In this document: in pieces, positions 1-12,659 of the stretch | Position numbering within the stretch: position 1 is the first letter of the stretch | Layout: each line of letters begins with the position of its first letter | Translations under genes and position numbers: made by a program | The notes under the pieces: model-generated | Seen by the model: the letters and a program-made list of their open reading frames with translations, nothing else | Databases searched by the model: none | What the model was told of the DNA's origin: nothing | NCBI RefSeq assembly: GCF_004210375.1 | Contig: NC_134833.1 | Location: 140,360,127-140,424,126, forward strand | Source: Tachypleus tridentatus | Lineage: Eukaryota; Arthropoda; Merostomata; Xiphosura; Limulidae | Reading direction: 5' to 3' | Length of the DNA: 64,000 nucleotides

Positions 1-834
1 AATCTGGAGACTCAAACACTAACAGTTGGCAAATGATACACCTACCATAGGCTGGTCGCTTTCCACAATGTCCGTAATAGCTTGACCTTTAACGTAGAAA
101 CTATAACGAAGAGTTTCTGGACATGGTGAAAACAGTGAAGTGACTTCTTTATGTACTACGTAAATAAACGTATCAGTAAGAAAAACTTTGCGAGAAAACC
201 ATTCAAGAAAATTTAGTACTTTTCGATAAAAGAGGCTTTTAAGAAAGTTGAAACTAGACCATTTGTTCTTTAAAAATGCTACTATTACACATCATCTTTT
301 TATCAGGCTTTTTGACGTTAAAAATGGCGACTTTCAATTCAAAATGTCTTCCTCAAAGAATGGAAGGAACTCACGGAAGCATTAGACTTCGTTTAAAATA
401 AAAACGTCTGGGAAAGGAAGTTCGAAAATGAAACCTCTTAAAACAGAGAAATATTTTGTAGTCATAATATAACAGCCTAAATAACATGAAATATCAAGTT
501 TCCTTGAAAGTGAGTCGAAAGCTGCCTGGAAGAATCACCTGTTTTAACCGTTCGTATCTCTATAGTGTAGTGTATTGACTCTTAGTTAGTCAATAGACTC
601 TAAAGTAATGTTACATAAGGTACCCTTAACGTTGCAATTTGTACTGTCGAATCGTCATTAAAATATGCGTATACCATGAACTACGAGAAGAATTATGCAC
701 CCTGTAGGTTAAAACTCAGCATGCCATATGATCGTAAAAAGCAAGAAATAAAAATATTTGTTACTTTTAATTTGGGTTTTATTTACTCTTGAAAAAGAAC
801 ATTTCGGGAATCTTGCGGAAGTACATATAGTAGT

Positions 835-1505
835 TATGTAACACAAAATATCTGATGGCTACAATAGGACAGCCTGTGAAACACGAAATATTCAGTAACT
901 GTGATGAAACAGTGTGTGCAACACGAAATATGTGGTGGTTACAATAGGAGCCTGTGTAAACTGAAATATCCGATGGTTATTATAGGACATCCTGTGTAAT
1001 GGGAAATATCTGGTAACTACAATAGTATAACCTATTTAACACGAAGTATGTGATAGTTATGATAGGATTTTTTTTGTCTGCTTTAAAATTTGCGCAAAGT
1101 TACACGAGGGCTATCTGTACTAGCTGTCCTTAATTTAGCAAAGACTAGAGGGAAGGCAACTAGTCATCACCACCCACTGCCAACTCTTAGGCTACTCCTT
1201 TACCAACAAATAGTGGGATTGATCGTAACGTTATAACCCCCACGACTAAAAGAGCGAGAATGTTTGGTGTGATGAGGATTCGAACTCGCAACCTTCAGAT
1301 TACGGGTCTAGTGATTTAACCATCGGGGCTGTGATAGGATAGTCTGTATGACACGAAGTATCGATTAGTTTTAATGGGACAACGTACATAACACGAAATA
1401 CGTTGTACTTATGACAGAAAATCCTGTGTACTACGAAATATTTAGTAGTTATGATAAGACAACTTGCGTAACATGAAATATCTGGTAGTAATGATAGGAC
1501 AGCCA
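835..1505. repeat. Degenerate ~40-bp tandem repeat
   Basis: Diverged copies of a unit with aacacgaaatatctgatggt and taggacagcctgtg spaced about 40 bp apart. Further traces lie near 455-500 and 1625-1660. A SINE occupies 1075-1331. Confidence 0.7.
1075..1331 (-). repeat. tRNA-derived SINE (family 1)
   Basis: Nearly full-length but diverged reverse copy. It has gcgcaaagtt...cgagggctatctgt body, the gccaactctt block and a tRNA-like head with box B ggattcgaactcgc (rc). It interrupts the ~40-bp repeats. Confidence 0.85.
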
Positions 1506-1935
1506 AACTAATCCGACAGTTATGACACTGTATAATGCAATAATACTAAGTATATTGGATTTTGTTCTTTCTCTGTTGTTCAGATGAGCATTTCTGGGGT
1601 AAAATCTGCGAAACTGGAGGTGTAACACAGTGGGATAGCCTGCGTAACATGAAACATCGGATAGTTACTAGTTGTACTTTCGCAAGGTCCCCGAAAGTGT
1701 TCTGCTTCGAGAACAAATAAAACCAAAATTAAAAGTAACAAATATTTTCATTTCTTGCTTTTGAAGTTCATATGTCGTGCTGTGTTGTAGCCTACTGAGT
1801 GCATAATTCTCATGATTCATGACATGTGCATATTTTACTGATATTAAGGCAGTACGAATTGCAACGTTAACCATCCCATATGTGACGCCAGTTTAAAGTT
1901 TAACGACTGACTGACAGACAACATACCACAGTACA

Positions 1936-2172
1936 GTGGTGCGAGTAGTTAAAACAAATGATCCCTCTAGGCAGCCTTCGGTTCATTTTCGGAGAAGTTA
2001 TAGGACCGCATATGTAACAGACAGTGGCGAATTAAAGCCCATTCCGAAGCGCTGCTACCGCGCTTCGTGGACTGAACGTATCCTCAAGCAACAGCTAGAA
2101 GATGTTTTAGGGCAGCGAGGTCAAACACAGTGGTTTACTAGCAATAACAAAGAGCTGAGGAGCCTCATATAG
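1936..2172 (+). other. Unassigned open frame, 79 codons, no ATG
   Basis: An open frame (GTG first, no in-frame ATG near its start) that includes RSYRTAYVTDSGELKPIPKR and CYRASWTERILKQQLEDVLG. It begins at the right end of the foldback-like element. Its base composition is coding-like. Its stop (TAG) is followed at once by gtaatt, so it does not splice in phase to the SMOC exon at 2740. It may be a fragment of a mobile-element gene. Confidence 0.3.
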
Positions 2173-2739
2173 GTAATTGTGAAGCTTATTTTTAACAACT
2201 AATTATTAGTGTTATGTGCGTCGCTACATATTTTTATTTACTTCAATGGTTGTTTAAAAAAAAAAAGAGAGACGCTGAAATTTTTCCGCCCTGGACCTAA
2301 GCCTAGTCGCCCTGTACGGAAATGTGTCACAGGTGATACCTGGTAATTAGGAACAACAACCACTGTCAGTAATAAAATTATCTTGATTTCAGTAACTTAA
2401 AATAAAGTTTGTAGAAGAAACTTCCGATAGCTTGTTGTTTGGTCTTCAACCACCATTACAAACTGCTGTTTTAAATAAAATGGTTCACACATTCACAACT
2501 GGTCAATTTGCGTGTGTTTTCCGTCGTCGTATATTTGTAGCAATTGAAGACAAAACTTAGAATACATCACGTTAGGACTTAAAGTAGAACAAAAAGGAAA
2601 CGGTACCACGTTCATACACCAATCTGATTCAAAGTTCACCAGATTTTCAACACTGTTACTTTAGTATTTTGTCAGTGATTTGTCACTAGTATAGACCTAA
2701 GGTTTGTCGTTTTAATGAGTTCTGTGTTTTGTTTTTCAG

Positions 2740-5700
2740 GTTGTAAAATTCAACACAAACAAACCTTTCTCTACGAATTTTTGGAATATTTGGCTAATGA
2801 AATGATTCTTTCAGCCCGAAATTTCTCTTTCAGGTGAGTGTTTGTATTACTAATTATGACTGAAATACTTCTCATTCTGTTAGTGTAAATACATATATAT
2901 ACATATACATACATAAAAGAAAGTTGAAATTTGGCTATTTTACATGCTGCTAACATCACTGAGAATAATTTGACATGACTATAATGTTTTTATGTACATA
3001 TACAGGCACATGTTATTTGTGTCGTTAACACAAAACATTAGGTATAGTACACTTGTTTTCATCTTTGGAGCTCAGCGTATAAAATGTTGTTATACTGTTT
3101 CGTGACAGTTATGGAGCAGTAACTGTCATAATGTCCACTTCCGTTGATAGAAGGTGATCTTTCTTTTCTTACTGTTATTTGTCTGGACGCTAAATCAGAT
3201 TAGGTCTTCGTATTCCTTTAAAAAAAAAAAGGCCCGGCATGGCCAGGTGGTTGAGACACTCGGCTCGTAATCCGAGGGTCGTGGGTTCGAATCCCTGTTA
3301 CACAAAACATGCTCGCCCTTTCATCTGTGGGGGCGTTATAAGGTCAGTCTCACTATTCGTTGGTAAAAGAGTAGCCCAAGAGTTGGCGGTGGGTGATGAC
3401 CAACTGCCTTCCCTCTAGCCTTACACTGCTAAATTAGGGACGGCTAGCGCAGATAGCCCTCGTGTAGCTTTGCACGAAATTCAAAAACAATCATTGAAAA
3501 AAAAAAGAATAACTATTTCCCTTTCATTTAAAATCTTCAATGTGATTTGTGTGTGTTTCAGAAAGTTAATTTTTTTATCCATGTACAGTATGTTTTTGAT
3601 AATGATTGAGAATTACAGAATAGTGAGAAATGTTTCTCACTAAATATCTGACAGTACTCTTGTCGGCTTGTACAACACTATTCTCGTACCCAGACACACT
3701 GTCACGCATTCAATAATCAAATTAATATTCCAAGAAGGTTAAGTAGATAACCGGAAATTTATTCAGCGCTCGAAACAGTTATTATTAACCTTGATACATA
3801 CGCATACTCATTTAAATAACTTTTAGTTTAGAAAAAAAAAATCATTTTGGCCCCCCTCACAAAAAAGTTAGTTCGGTTATAACTTAACAAACTCTTAAAT
3901 AAAATACTTTCACAATTTATTTTTCGCGTAACCCAAAAATTGTCGGTGGGTGATAATAGCTAGCTGTCTTTCCTCTAAGTCTTTCACTGTTAAAATTTAT
4001 TACGGATGGCTGCCGCAGATGGTTTTCGCGTAACTTTGCACGAAATTCAAAACCAACCATATTATAATTCCACGCAAAATCTGCAAAAAAATCGTGTATA
4101 CGTTTCACTACTTCCTTGGTCTAATTGGTAGAAAAGCGCGAGAATTCGTTCTTTCATGAAGAACTGGCCCGGCATGGCTAAGCGTGTTAAGGCGTGCGAC
4201 TCGTAATCTGAGGGTCGCGGGTTCGCATCCCCGTCGCACCAAACATGCTCGCCCTTTCAGCCGAGGGGGCGTTATAATGTGACGGTCAATCCCACTATTC
4301 GTTGGTAAACGAGTAGCCAAAGAGTTGGCGGTGGGTGGTGATGACTAGCTGCCTTCCCTCTAGTCTTACACTGCTAAATTAGGGACGGCTAGCACAGATA
4401 GCACTCGAGTAGCTTTGTGCGAAATTCAAAACAAACAAACATCAAGAACTACTCTTCCAAATAAAAACGTGTTTCACTTATTATATAAAATCATGATTAG
4501 GTGAAGTGAAAGTTAAAATTAAATAAAATAAAAAAAAGAAGGGACGTCAAGCTTTTATTACGTGTTGTTTTTTATTTGTACCTTTGCGCGAAATGTAAAA
4601 CAAACATCCTAATAAGACGTGATATATATTGTAAAACAGATTGTATTATGTTATGTAAATTCAATATAAATAGGTTTAACTAATATAATGGTTGCTCCAT
4701 TTTCTCTTAGTACTACGGGCAGACCGACAGATGAACAAGCTGCTAGATGGAAGTTCAAGGAACTTGATCTTAACAGTAATGAGGTTGGTATGACAAGTAA
4801 CCATTCAGAACAATCTGGGCTCGCGATAGTTAAAGCCCTAATAAAAGGCCGATCCATCCACGAGGACTTTTGTTTGCCACTAGACCTTTCGTGAAACGTT
4901 AGAACTCCGTGAATGTGACAAGACAAAGTTTTTTGCGACGCCATCTTTCAGGAGAAAAATTGGAAATGCAGTTGTTTATTTAACCTATGATTAAAAACTT
5001 GCCATAGATCAGTTAAAACACATCTGGTTTTATTATTTGCAATCACAGATGATTTTCGTACAACTTATTTCGTCCCAGTAAAAATAAAACAAAAGAAGAG
5101 GAGGGATTTAAAAAGAGCGCCATGAATGCCACGGTTTGATATTAGTACCCCTTGTAAAAACATATATGTTGTTATTAACACGATGATTCCTTGTATGTAT
5201 CAAAATATTAATGACATCTTAAGTTCAGAGGTTGCTATCATAGCAACAGTAGTGTGTGCATCCTCGTATGATGTGTAACTTAAAAACCGTTACGATCCTA
5301 ACAATTTTTATACTTAGCACTAGGCCTGGCATGGCCAAGCGTGTTAAGGCGTGCGACTCGTAATCTGAGGGTCGCGGGTTTGCATCCCCGTCGCGCCAAA
5401 CATTTTCGCCCTTTTTAGCCGTAACGGCGTTATAATGTGACGATCAATCCCACTATTCGTTGGTAAAAGAGTAGCCCAAGAGCTGGCGGTGGGTGGTGAT
5501 GACTAACTGCCTTCCCTCTAGTCTTATACTGCTAAATTAGGGACGGCTAGCACAGATAGCCCTTGAGTAGCTTTGTGCGAAATTCAAAACAAACAAACTT
5601 AGCACTGACTATATTTAAGTTAAGATGTAACAGAAAAAAAGTTTTGATGAAATCTAAGAATTCTCAGCTTAACAATAGCATTGCATTTAAAATAAATACA

Positions 5701-8504
5701 AACATAGGATGGTTATTTTTTCATTAGGTTCTCTATTTTACGCCGCCTGTGACTGACTATATCATAATTAACGGTGTTCGTGTTACCCGTATTTTTCAAT
5801 TCTCTTAACATTGTAAAATTGTTTTAGTGAGTTCGCTGCATATTGATGCTATGAAAATCTGATAGATATAGAGAGTGAACTTTACTTCTTTATTGTGAAC
5901 CCTGGCTTAGGACTAGTCTTTGTCCCTTTTTGACGAATTCTGACCTATGATAAATCTGGCTTATGTCTGGTCTTGTTATCTTTTTATAAATCCTGGCTTA
6001 TGGCTGGCCCTTATTCCTTTATGTTAAATCCTGGTTTATAGCTCGATACGTTTCAGCCAAAGTCAAAAATCTGTAGCGTAGAGACTTATCTTCGACGCAG
6101 GTTAATACTTTTAGGTCTAAGTATTATAATGAAAGATCACGTTAAGCCACATATTTTGTTTACTGACAGTCTTTTGCTTTACTTCATTATATAACAAACC
6201 TGAAATTTGTGAAAACGTACAGAGAAAATGAAAAGGAAAGCTAACGGCTAGATATATATTCACTGTGTAAATTACCGTTACCTACAATGTGTAGTTTACG
6301 ATTATACTCTATTGATCGTTAATGCTTAGACTGTAACCCAAACGAAATAGAATATCAGAAAATGAATACGTCTCATTCATTAAAACAAAATATACTCTGA
6401 AACTAAACCAATCCTGATAGTCAGTTGGTTATATTTAATAATTACGTTTGATAAGTATGTCACTTCTGTCCTAGTATTACGATTAGAATAAAAAGTCAAT
6501 ACACAAGTACTGCTTACGCAATTGTGATTTTTGAATAAAAGTGTCCTCTGATGTCCAAACTTGTAATAATTGTTTACATAAATATTAGTGGTAGCGTATG
6601 AAGAAATAATTACTGTTATTTTTTTGTTGTGTTTTTTCTCACCTTGGCAATTTACATCTGCCCTATGGCAAACCATTGAAAACTGAAATGTGATCTACCG
6701 TAGTTGCTAAAAACGTGTCTCACTAGCAAGCGTTCAATTGGTAGAGCACTCATCTAATGCGAGGGACGTCTTGTCTACAATTTTGTTTTGGTAGCATGAC
6801 ATTTCAGTTCTGCTGTATAGAGTTTCTTCATTGATCTTTTGACTGAATCGTGATCTATAGCTGACCTACATGTAGTAGTTCGAGTTTTTAAAAAGTGCAC
6901 TATTAGAGGGATAGCTTGTTTTATGTAGCGTTGTTTTGTGGTACTAGATTTGTGCTTGGGATAAGCACTCATATACAATTCATTAAGAAAAAAGGAAAAC
7001 TCCAAAGGACCAGGATCAAAGATTCATTTTTATAGTTATGTGAAAACTGTATTAGATTATCTCGAAATTGTACCCAATTTGAGTGAGTGATTGAAATAGT
7101 TGAATCGGAGAAAAGAACTGTGTGATTTTTCTATATTAGGTAACTTCAGGGCGATAAACCTAAAACTAAAAGCGTAACGCACATTATAAGCCAAATTCAA
7201 TTTATTTTAGCTCCAAATGAAACAGAGGTAGTTTACTAGAACGTGATTCATGTTTTTTGTTTGATTCTGTGTAATGCTTCTTCAGAGTTTGATGCAAGCG
7301 TAGTCTACCTTTAGTAATGAAAACTGGTTTATTCTGTATAAATTTAACATAGGTACAATCATTGTTTTCGAAGATTTGCGTTCAAAAGTGTTTTAAAAAA
7401 AATCCTTATTAAGACGTATGCGACGTAACGACTGCTAAATTTTAAGGTGGCGTATTGTAAAGTTCTTATATGTGCACGGTTTTGTTATTCTAACATGGTA
7501 GGTTTTAGAACGAAGAAGCAAAGAATGGAAGACCTTTCGTACTTCCTGGAGACGCTTCAGAAAATCTAAAAGAAGTCGAAAGCGGTTGAAGAAGTGCTGG
7601 AGAAACCTGCTTTGGTACTGCGACAAAATAGGAAACGACGACAAAAACATCAGTTTGGAGGAATGGTTAAAGTGTATAGAAGTTAAAAAAGGTAAGAGTT
7701 TGAATGTTAATTAACACACTATTAACCAGCAACCGCGAGCTTTACTACTAATGGTATATTACAACATCTTATGTTACTTCGTGATAAGATCCATTTATTA
7801 GGTATTTTCTGAATTGTATCAGTGTTTTCGAACTTACGTGTTCAAACATGACATTTATATGTTTATTTTCGACTTTCTTGTTAACGATTTGGACAAGTTG
7901 ATTAGGGCATTTGAGTTGTAATCTGAGAGTTGCTGGTTCAAATCCCCGCTCCACCAACCATGCTCACCCTTTCAGCTGTGAGGACGTTATAATATCCGGT
8001 GAATTTCACTGTTCGTTGGAAAAGAGTAGCCCAAGAGTTAACGATGGGTGGTGATGACTAGCTGCCTTCCTTTTAGTCTCACATTACTAAATTAAGGACA
8101 GCTAGTGCAAATAGCCTTCGTGTAGCTTTGCGCGGAATTCAAAACAAACCAATTTGAATGAAAATATTATTATATTTTACTTCCAGAGAATAATAGACTT
8201 AAAAACCTGTATTTGAAAATTCTGAAATAGTGACTTTTGTTAAATAAGATATTTAAATATTAATTTATGTGAACTGTATTTATCCACATACTAATTAAAG
8301 CTCATATTCATATTTTTTATAATGTTTGTTTACATAAGTGTACTGGTCGGTATCGACCTTGTTGTTCCAGAAGACTATTTTCAACATACTGAATGTTTAA
8401 AATATTTATTGTTTTATGTTGCAGATGAAATACGCAGACCATATGATACTCTAAGAGGAAAAAATCCTTTTGATAGAATACTGAAACCACTACAAGTACA
8501 CTAG
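2740..8504 (+). CDS. SMOC: SMOC/SPARC-family EC-domain protein, C-terminal four exons
   Basis: Secreted matricellular calcium-binding protein family; only the C-terminal EC domain is in the window. The exons I place are 2740-2833, 4711-4783, 7502-7691 and 8425-8504 (stop TAG 8502-8504), all bounded by AG/GT and phase-compatible. Exon 1 begins with a Cys helix (CKIQHKQTFLYEFLEYLANE) that aligns with the helix opening the SMOC EC domain. Exon 2 has the EF-hand lead-in ARWKFKELDLNSNE. Exon 3 continues VLERRSKEWKTFR, then a very basic stretch and CDKIGNDDKNISLEEWLKC, the disulfide-linked second EF-hand of SPARC proteins. Exon 4 ends GKNPFDRILKPLQVH, like the GKRAGTNPF tail of vertebrate SMOC2. 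Oddities: a two-residue insertion in EF-hand 2 and a displaced acidic residue in EF-hand 1. The exon 2/3 junction has an alternative (4787 to 7509) that keeps the frame but loses Val-Leu. The Kazal and thyroglobulin exons should lie to the left. Family assignment is firm; SMOC rather than SPARC or testican is inferred from the tail. Confidence 0.8.
3231..3490 (+). repeat. tRNA-derived SINE (family 1), SMOC intron
   Basis: Full-length. tRNA-like head ggcccggcatggccaggtgg with box B gggttcgaatccc, body gttggcggtgggtgatgacc, a-rich tail. Preceded by an A-run. Confidence 0.92.
3926..4060 (+). repeat. SINE family 1 fragment, diverged
   Basis: The 3' half only: ggtgggtgataatagctagc through gcacgaaattcaaaaccaac. 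Confidence 0.7.
4166..4441 (+). repeat. tRNA-derived SINE (family 1), SMOC intron
   Basis: Full-length copy of the sub-type with head ggcccggcatggctaagcgt and an aaacaaacaaac tail. The tRNA-like loop ctcgtaa suggests a Thr(CGT)-type ancestor (inference). Confidence 0.93.
5323..5598 (+). repeat. tRNA-derived SINE (family 1), SMOC intron
   Basis: Full-length copy: head ggcctggcatggccaagcgt, intact body and an aaacaaacaaac tail. Confidence 0.93.
7888..8150 (+). repeat. tRNA-derived SINE (family 1), diverged, SMOC last intron
   Basis: Box B ctggttcaaatccc, then the ccctttcagctgtgaggacg and gatgggtggtgatgactagc body. The head is badly worn. Confidence 0.8.
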
Positions 8505-8540
8505 CCCAGAATACTGAAACCACTGCAAGTACACTAGCCC
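8475..8540 (+). repeat. 33-bp tandem duplication across the SMOC stop codon
   Basis: Two adjacent 33-bp copies (8475-8507 and 8508-8540) differ at a single base. The first encodes the last residues of the SMOC-like protein (RILKPLQVH) and its TAG. The second lies in the 3' UTR. The duplication leaves the protein unchanged because the first stop is retained. Confidence 0.85.
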
Positions 8541-8754
8541 GTTTCTCTCTTCACGTTTCAGTTTGCTGCCGCCAGGAGTGCAAAATTTCAACTTCGTTCG
8601 AAGAGCTATAATTCTCTGTGATCAGTGCCATCTAGACAATTCTCTCCGATTTTTTTCATAGCTTACACTTTGAAAACAACAAAATAATGTTAAGTACGTA
8701 AAATCTCAAATACAATTTTTATGTTACGAGTTATAAAAAAAACAATTACCTTTT

Positions 8755-8850
8755 TTTTTCATACATTGTTTCTATCAGCACCAGTACTAGTCGTTGTAGA
8801 TCGGGTTTAGTCAGTCGTCTGCCATCTCTCAGTGACACCTGACGTTCAAT
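8755..8850 (-). other. Possible isolated coding exon
   Basis: On the - strand a segment bounded by acceptor gaacgtcag and donor aaaaaaaaag|gtaatt encodes VSLRDGRRLTKPDLQRLVLV then LIETMYEKK without stops. The base composition is more balanced than the surroundings. It lies 250 bp beyond the SMOC stop on the opposite strand. No homologue recognised; it could be chance. Confidence 0.25.
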
Positions 8851-9870
8851 AATATAACTTACGAAATAACATCTTTTTAATAAATATACTGAAATTGTAG
8901 CACGTATAACTGGTGCTGTGCCTGAACAGACTTGTGATTTGGAGACTTGTTGATTGTTAAGTGATTTGATATATTTCTCGGGACGCACAAGATGAATTAT
9001 ATGGAAATGAATTCACAAGACACGTGTACTTCGTTTAAAAATTTTTTTAAAGAAACTCCCACTTTAAGAACTTATTTTTCTTAAATTATCTCAGTAAGTT
9101 TTAAAATGCTTAAAACTTACAAATGTTATTCTTTATTTAAGTTTAAATTTAAGGTTTAAAAATTTCACTACGAAAAACGAATAGTGCCTAGAAATAATTT
9201 TAAGATACAACTAATAAAAAGTAATATGTAAACGCCACCACTTTATTACATTTTTATTTAAATATTTCTTTCTTCATTTGCAAAGACATTTAGGTTAATT
9301 ACTCTTTTTCAATTTATACAGATTATCACAATTTGAAAACTATTATAGGATATAAGATGAAAGATAATACCCGATTTCAGAATAAAAACTGATTGTTTTA
9401 TTAAATATTATTTAACACTTTACGTGTACGTGTGGAAAAATTATATTGTAAGTTTTGTCTTGGGACTATTACCACTGAAGGATTTCACAATGCAGTATAG
9501 AGAAAGCATTTCGTTATGCCAATTTAGCGTCATTGAAAAATATTTATTATCACAGATAATCAAAAACGGTTTGTTCATAAATATTTAGGTCTTAACTTCC
9601 TTTGTTTTATTATTCCTAAAATAATTTTAAAATTCTACACTTTATGTTGACTGAGATATACCTATATAGTATGGAGTGGCGTCTTTTTAATTCGATTTTG
9701 TTTTCATTTTCTTGGTTTGTATGCGTTGGTATGTGTTGTATTAACAGAAATCTACTGAAGGGTGGTCAAATACTGGAAATTATCTTGTGATGTCATACAA
9801 GGTTATTGATGTTTGATGGGTATGTTATATAAATATATCATGTATAGATGTAACCTTTTTATTACTTCGG

Positions 9871-9877
9871 TATAAAA
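9871..9877 (+). promoter_or_regulatory. Isolated TATAAAA box
   Basis: tataaaa followed by a moderately GC-rich stretch. No initiator at the expected 30 bp distance and no gene recognised downstream. Could be a promoter of a non-coding or distant gene, or chance in AT-rich DNA. Confidence 0.15.
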
Positions 9878-12659
9878 GTGCACACGAGGTTTTAGATAAA
9901 AGAATTCGTGGTAGATTCTAACTTTGTCAAACGTTGTCAGTTGTGTTAGAACGTCGAGCTCTGTTCTTTTTTATTTTACTTAAAGATAGAATTCAACAAA
10001 ATATACTCTTAGAAAGTTTCTAATTTAGGAACAATTCAGTGAAATTTGCGCATAGACTGAAGCGTTGTTTTAAAAATCATAATAGTAAACTACGGTTCAT
10101 ATCGTACTGAAATACCGAAAATTCCCGCACCTATGAGCCCCTATGTACGTGGCGACACCTCTGTTTTTAATTTAAAAGTTTTTTGTTGTTGTTGTTCTTT
10201 TAATCTAGGATAACCCTGCAAGATGAGATGAGATCATGTTTTAAAGTGTTTTGTACAATATTTTACCATGTAAAACCTTCATCTTCGACATCATGATAAT
10301 TATTCATATTTTCGAAGTCATACCACTGTGTTCAGCTTTTTCTTGACCAAACTGACCACAGTGAATGTTTCAAATGTCTATATTTAGTTTTTAATTGATG
10401 TAACGAAAGTCAGTTGCACGAGAACGTCTTATTACTTTATGTCGGAAGTTCACCTCTCTGTAAACCTTTTGTCAATTAGGTTTAATCAAAAATTTCAACC
10501 AAAAGTAACTTTTTCAGCATACTTTAATGATGAAATATAAACCATATTCTCAGTATCACTAATACCTTTACTCTTAGTTAAAATTGAAATATGGTTTATA
10601 ACTTTCATGCTTTTAGTAACTGAAATTCGGTGTCTTCACTACTTTTAAAAGGTGTACAGAAGCCGAAGAAAGTAGTTCTTCATGTTTCTGTCACGAGCAC
10701 TTTGGACTCATTTCAAAAATGTTGAAATAAATATAGTTAAAACCATGCTAAGCCTAATGATGTCAATTAAACTTTTATACAGTACTATTGAATAATCTGT
10801 AAAGCGAAATGTCGAGTAAATTGTTAAGGTTATTTTCACACTATTACTTTTCTTCTTTCAATAATATTATAGAAGTGAACACTTTTAACGTCCTTTATGC
10901 TTAATAATATCTACATGTTTCACGTATAAAATATTATATAACCTCAATCCAAAATTACGGTAGGTGCTATCGTGTGAGGAGCATCTTTATAGTTGATGTT
11001 TTTGATCTACTGAACATTTTAAATCGAAACAGAATTACTGTAGGATATGGTCATATCATTAATAACTTTTATTTTTTCAGATACAAAAATATCTCAGAAC
11101 ATAACCACAGTTATGGTGCATGTTATCATCTGAGAAGAAGCTTGTTATTTTTTTGTTTGTTTGTTGTTGTTTTTTTTGCTATTATTACGGGTTAATTTTG
11201 ATTGACGTAATCTGTTTTAAACAGATGAAACACCTTGACATATATTCTTTTTACTGCTATACTTTCCACTCGCAATTCAATATAATTTTCATGATACTTA
11301 TTATCTTGATTCTTCTATCATTATAGTTAGGCTGTTTAAAACACAAATATAATCTGTTGTAAGTAATTTCTGAAAGTAAATTTTAGCTACATTTATACAT
11401 ACACACACATATATATATATAATAATGTTGTATATAGCTGTCATGTGGTTTTCTTTATTTAGCAAGTTTTAATTACCACATCTCTTAATCCTTTTTTTTT
11501 TTTTCTGAGCGAATGTGTCAGTGTGTTTAATGTATGTTTGCTCGATTTGCTGTGCCATAATCTCTTGTACTGTGTAGTCTTAGATGAACACTAAAATTAT
11601 ATTCTTATGATTATATCTACTCAGTGTATATCATTCAGTGTTAGGAAATCATTGAATATTTTGAACATGACCTGGTTTCTCACATATTAAGTTATTTTTC
11701 CATCATGTGGATGCTAATAAAAATTTTGAAAAATGGAAGCCGTAACATTTTTGTGATATTTTATTTATGTTTGTATAATAATTTATGTGGAAGACCCTTT
11801 GTAACTTCGCTGTAAGCAACGTAGACTATAACGCTAAAATTCTAGGTTCATTCCTCTGCGGCAAACATAGACCAGATGGCCCTTATGTAATTTGGTGTAA
11901 AACAAATAATAATGGATTTTTTTTTATAATTCGGAGAACGTTGGTGAATGGTGAGGTTCTAGTAAAATAAATATTAAGCAAGGACTTCAAAGTAAAAAAA
12001 TGTTAACTTTTCATCTTCATTTAAAATGTCTACTAAATTATGTCAATATTGTGATGTATAGCAAATTTTATCAACTGTAAACATCATTTTAGGGATTTTT
12101 ATATAAAAGCACGGGGATGGGATGGGTTATAATTAGAACTATAAAAATCGATTGTATAGTTTGACAGTTTTTATATCCACTTTTTTAAGTCTTAAAAGGC
12201 GGCCATCATTAATTGATGTTGCTTCCTACAACAATCGCGCTGTTTAAGGTTTAAAGCGTTAAGCCTCTTGTGCCATGACAAAACAAAAACTGTACAAATA
12301 AAATCAGTCTGACATTGACGTCAAAAGTTTCCTTCTGATCACTAAGTTTTTAGCCGCGGCATAGTGGCACATAAATGGTTCTGAGTTTTGAAATTTCTAA
12401 CGTTCAGCTCATGGCTTCATCTCTTGACCAATTTGAGATCTAATTACAGTTTTGAACTCGACAGGTCAGAACGCTTTCGATTGATGTATTCGACCACACC
12501 CAAGGTCTCATGGATTAATTTACTCTAATCCTGCCTGAAATAATTTCAGTTTGAAAGTAGGCTGGCAGAGATCCTGATGAATAATAAAATCGAATCGGGT
12601 ATACGCGCACCCCACGCTTGGTATTGTTGGCGCACAAAAATGTCTCATAGATTTATTTT

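Larger units (their letters stand above)
558..1940. mobile_element. Foldback-like element with inverted arms and internal satellite
   Basis: The left arm (about 558-835) and right arm (about 1665-1940) are diverged inverted copies. For example, ttaacgttgcaatt near 627 pairs with the complement near 1857-1870, and the gcaagaaataaaaatatttgttactttt region matches in reverse near 1728-1760. Between the arms lie degenerate ~40-bp repeats (cacgaaatatctgatggtta type) at about 835-1072 and 1333-1505, split by a SINE. No transposase is present. Exact ends and a target duplication are not resolved. Confidence 0.55.

Noticed and set aside
4166-4240. tRNA gene calls at SINE heads (also 3231, 5323, 15045, 31767)
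   Set aside because: Box A and box B are good, but each is followed by the same SINE body and tail and the acceptor stems do not pair properly.
4688-4894. 68-codon open frame with an ATG start
   Set aside because: Only 4711-4783 is real (SMOC exon); the ATG lies upstream of the splice acceptor and the remainder is intron.
6720-6780. tRNA-like string ggtagagcactcatctaatg
   Set aside because: Box-A-like only; no proper box B or acceptor pairing, probably a worn SINE head.
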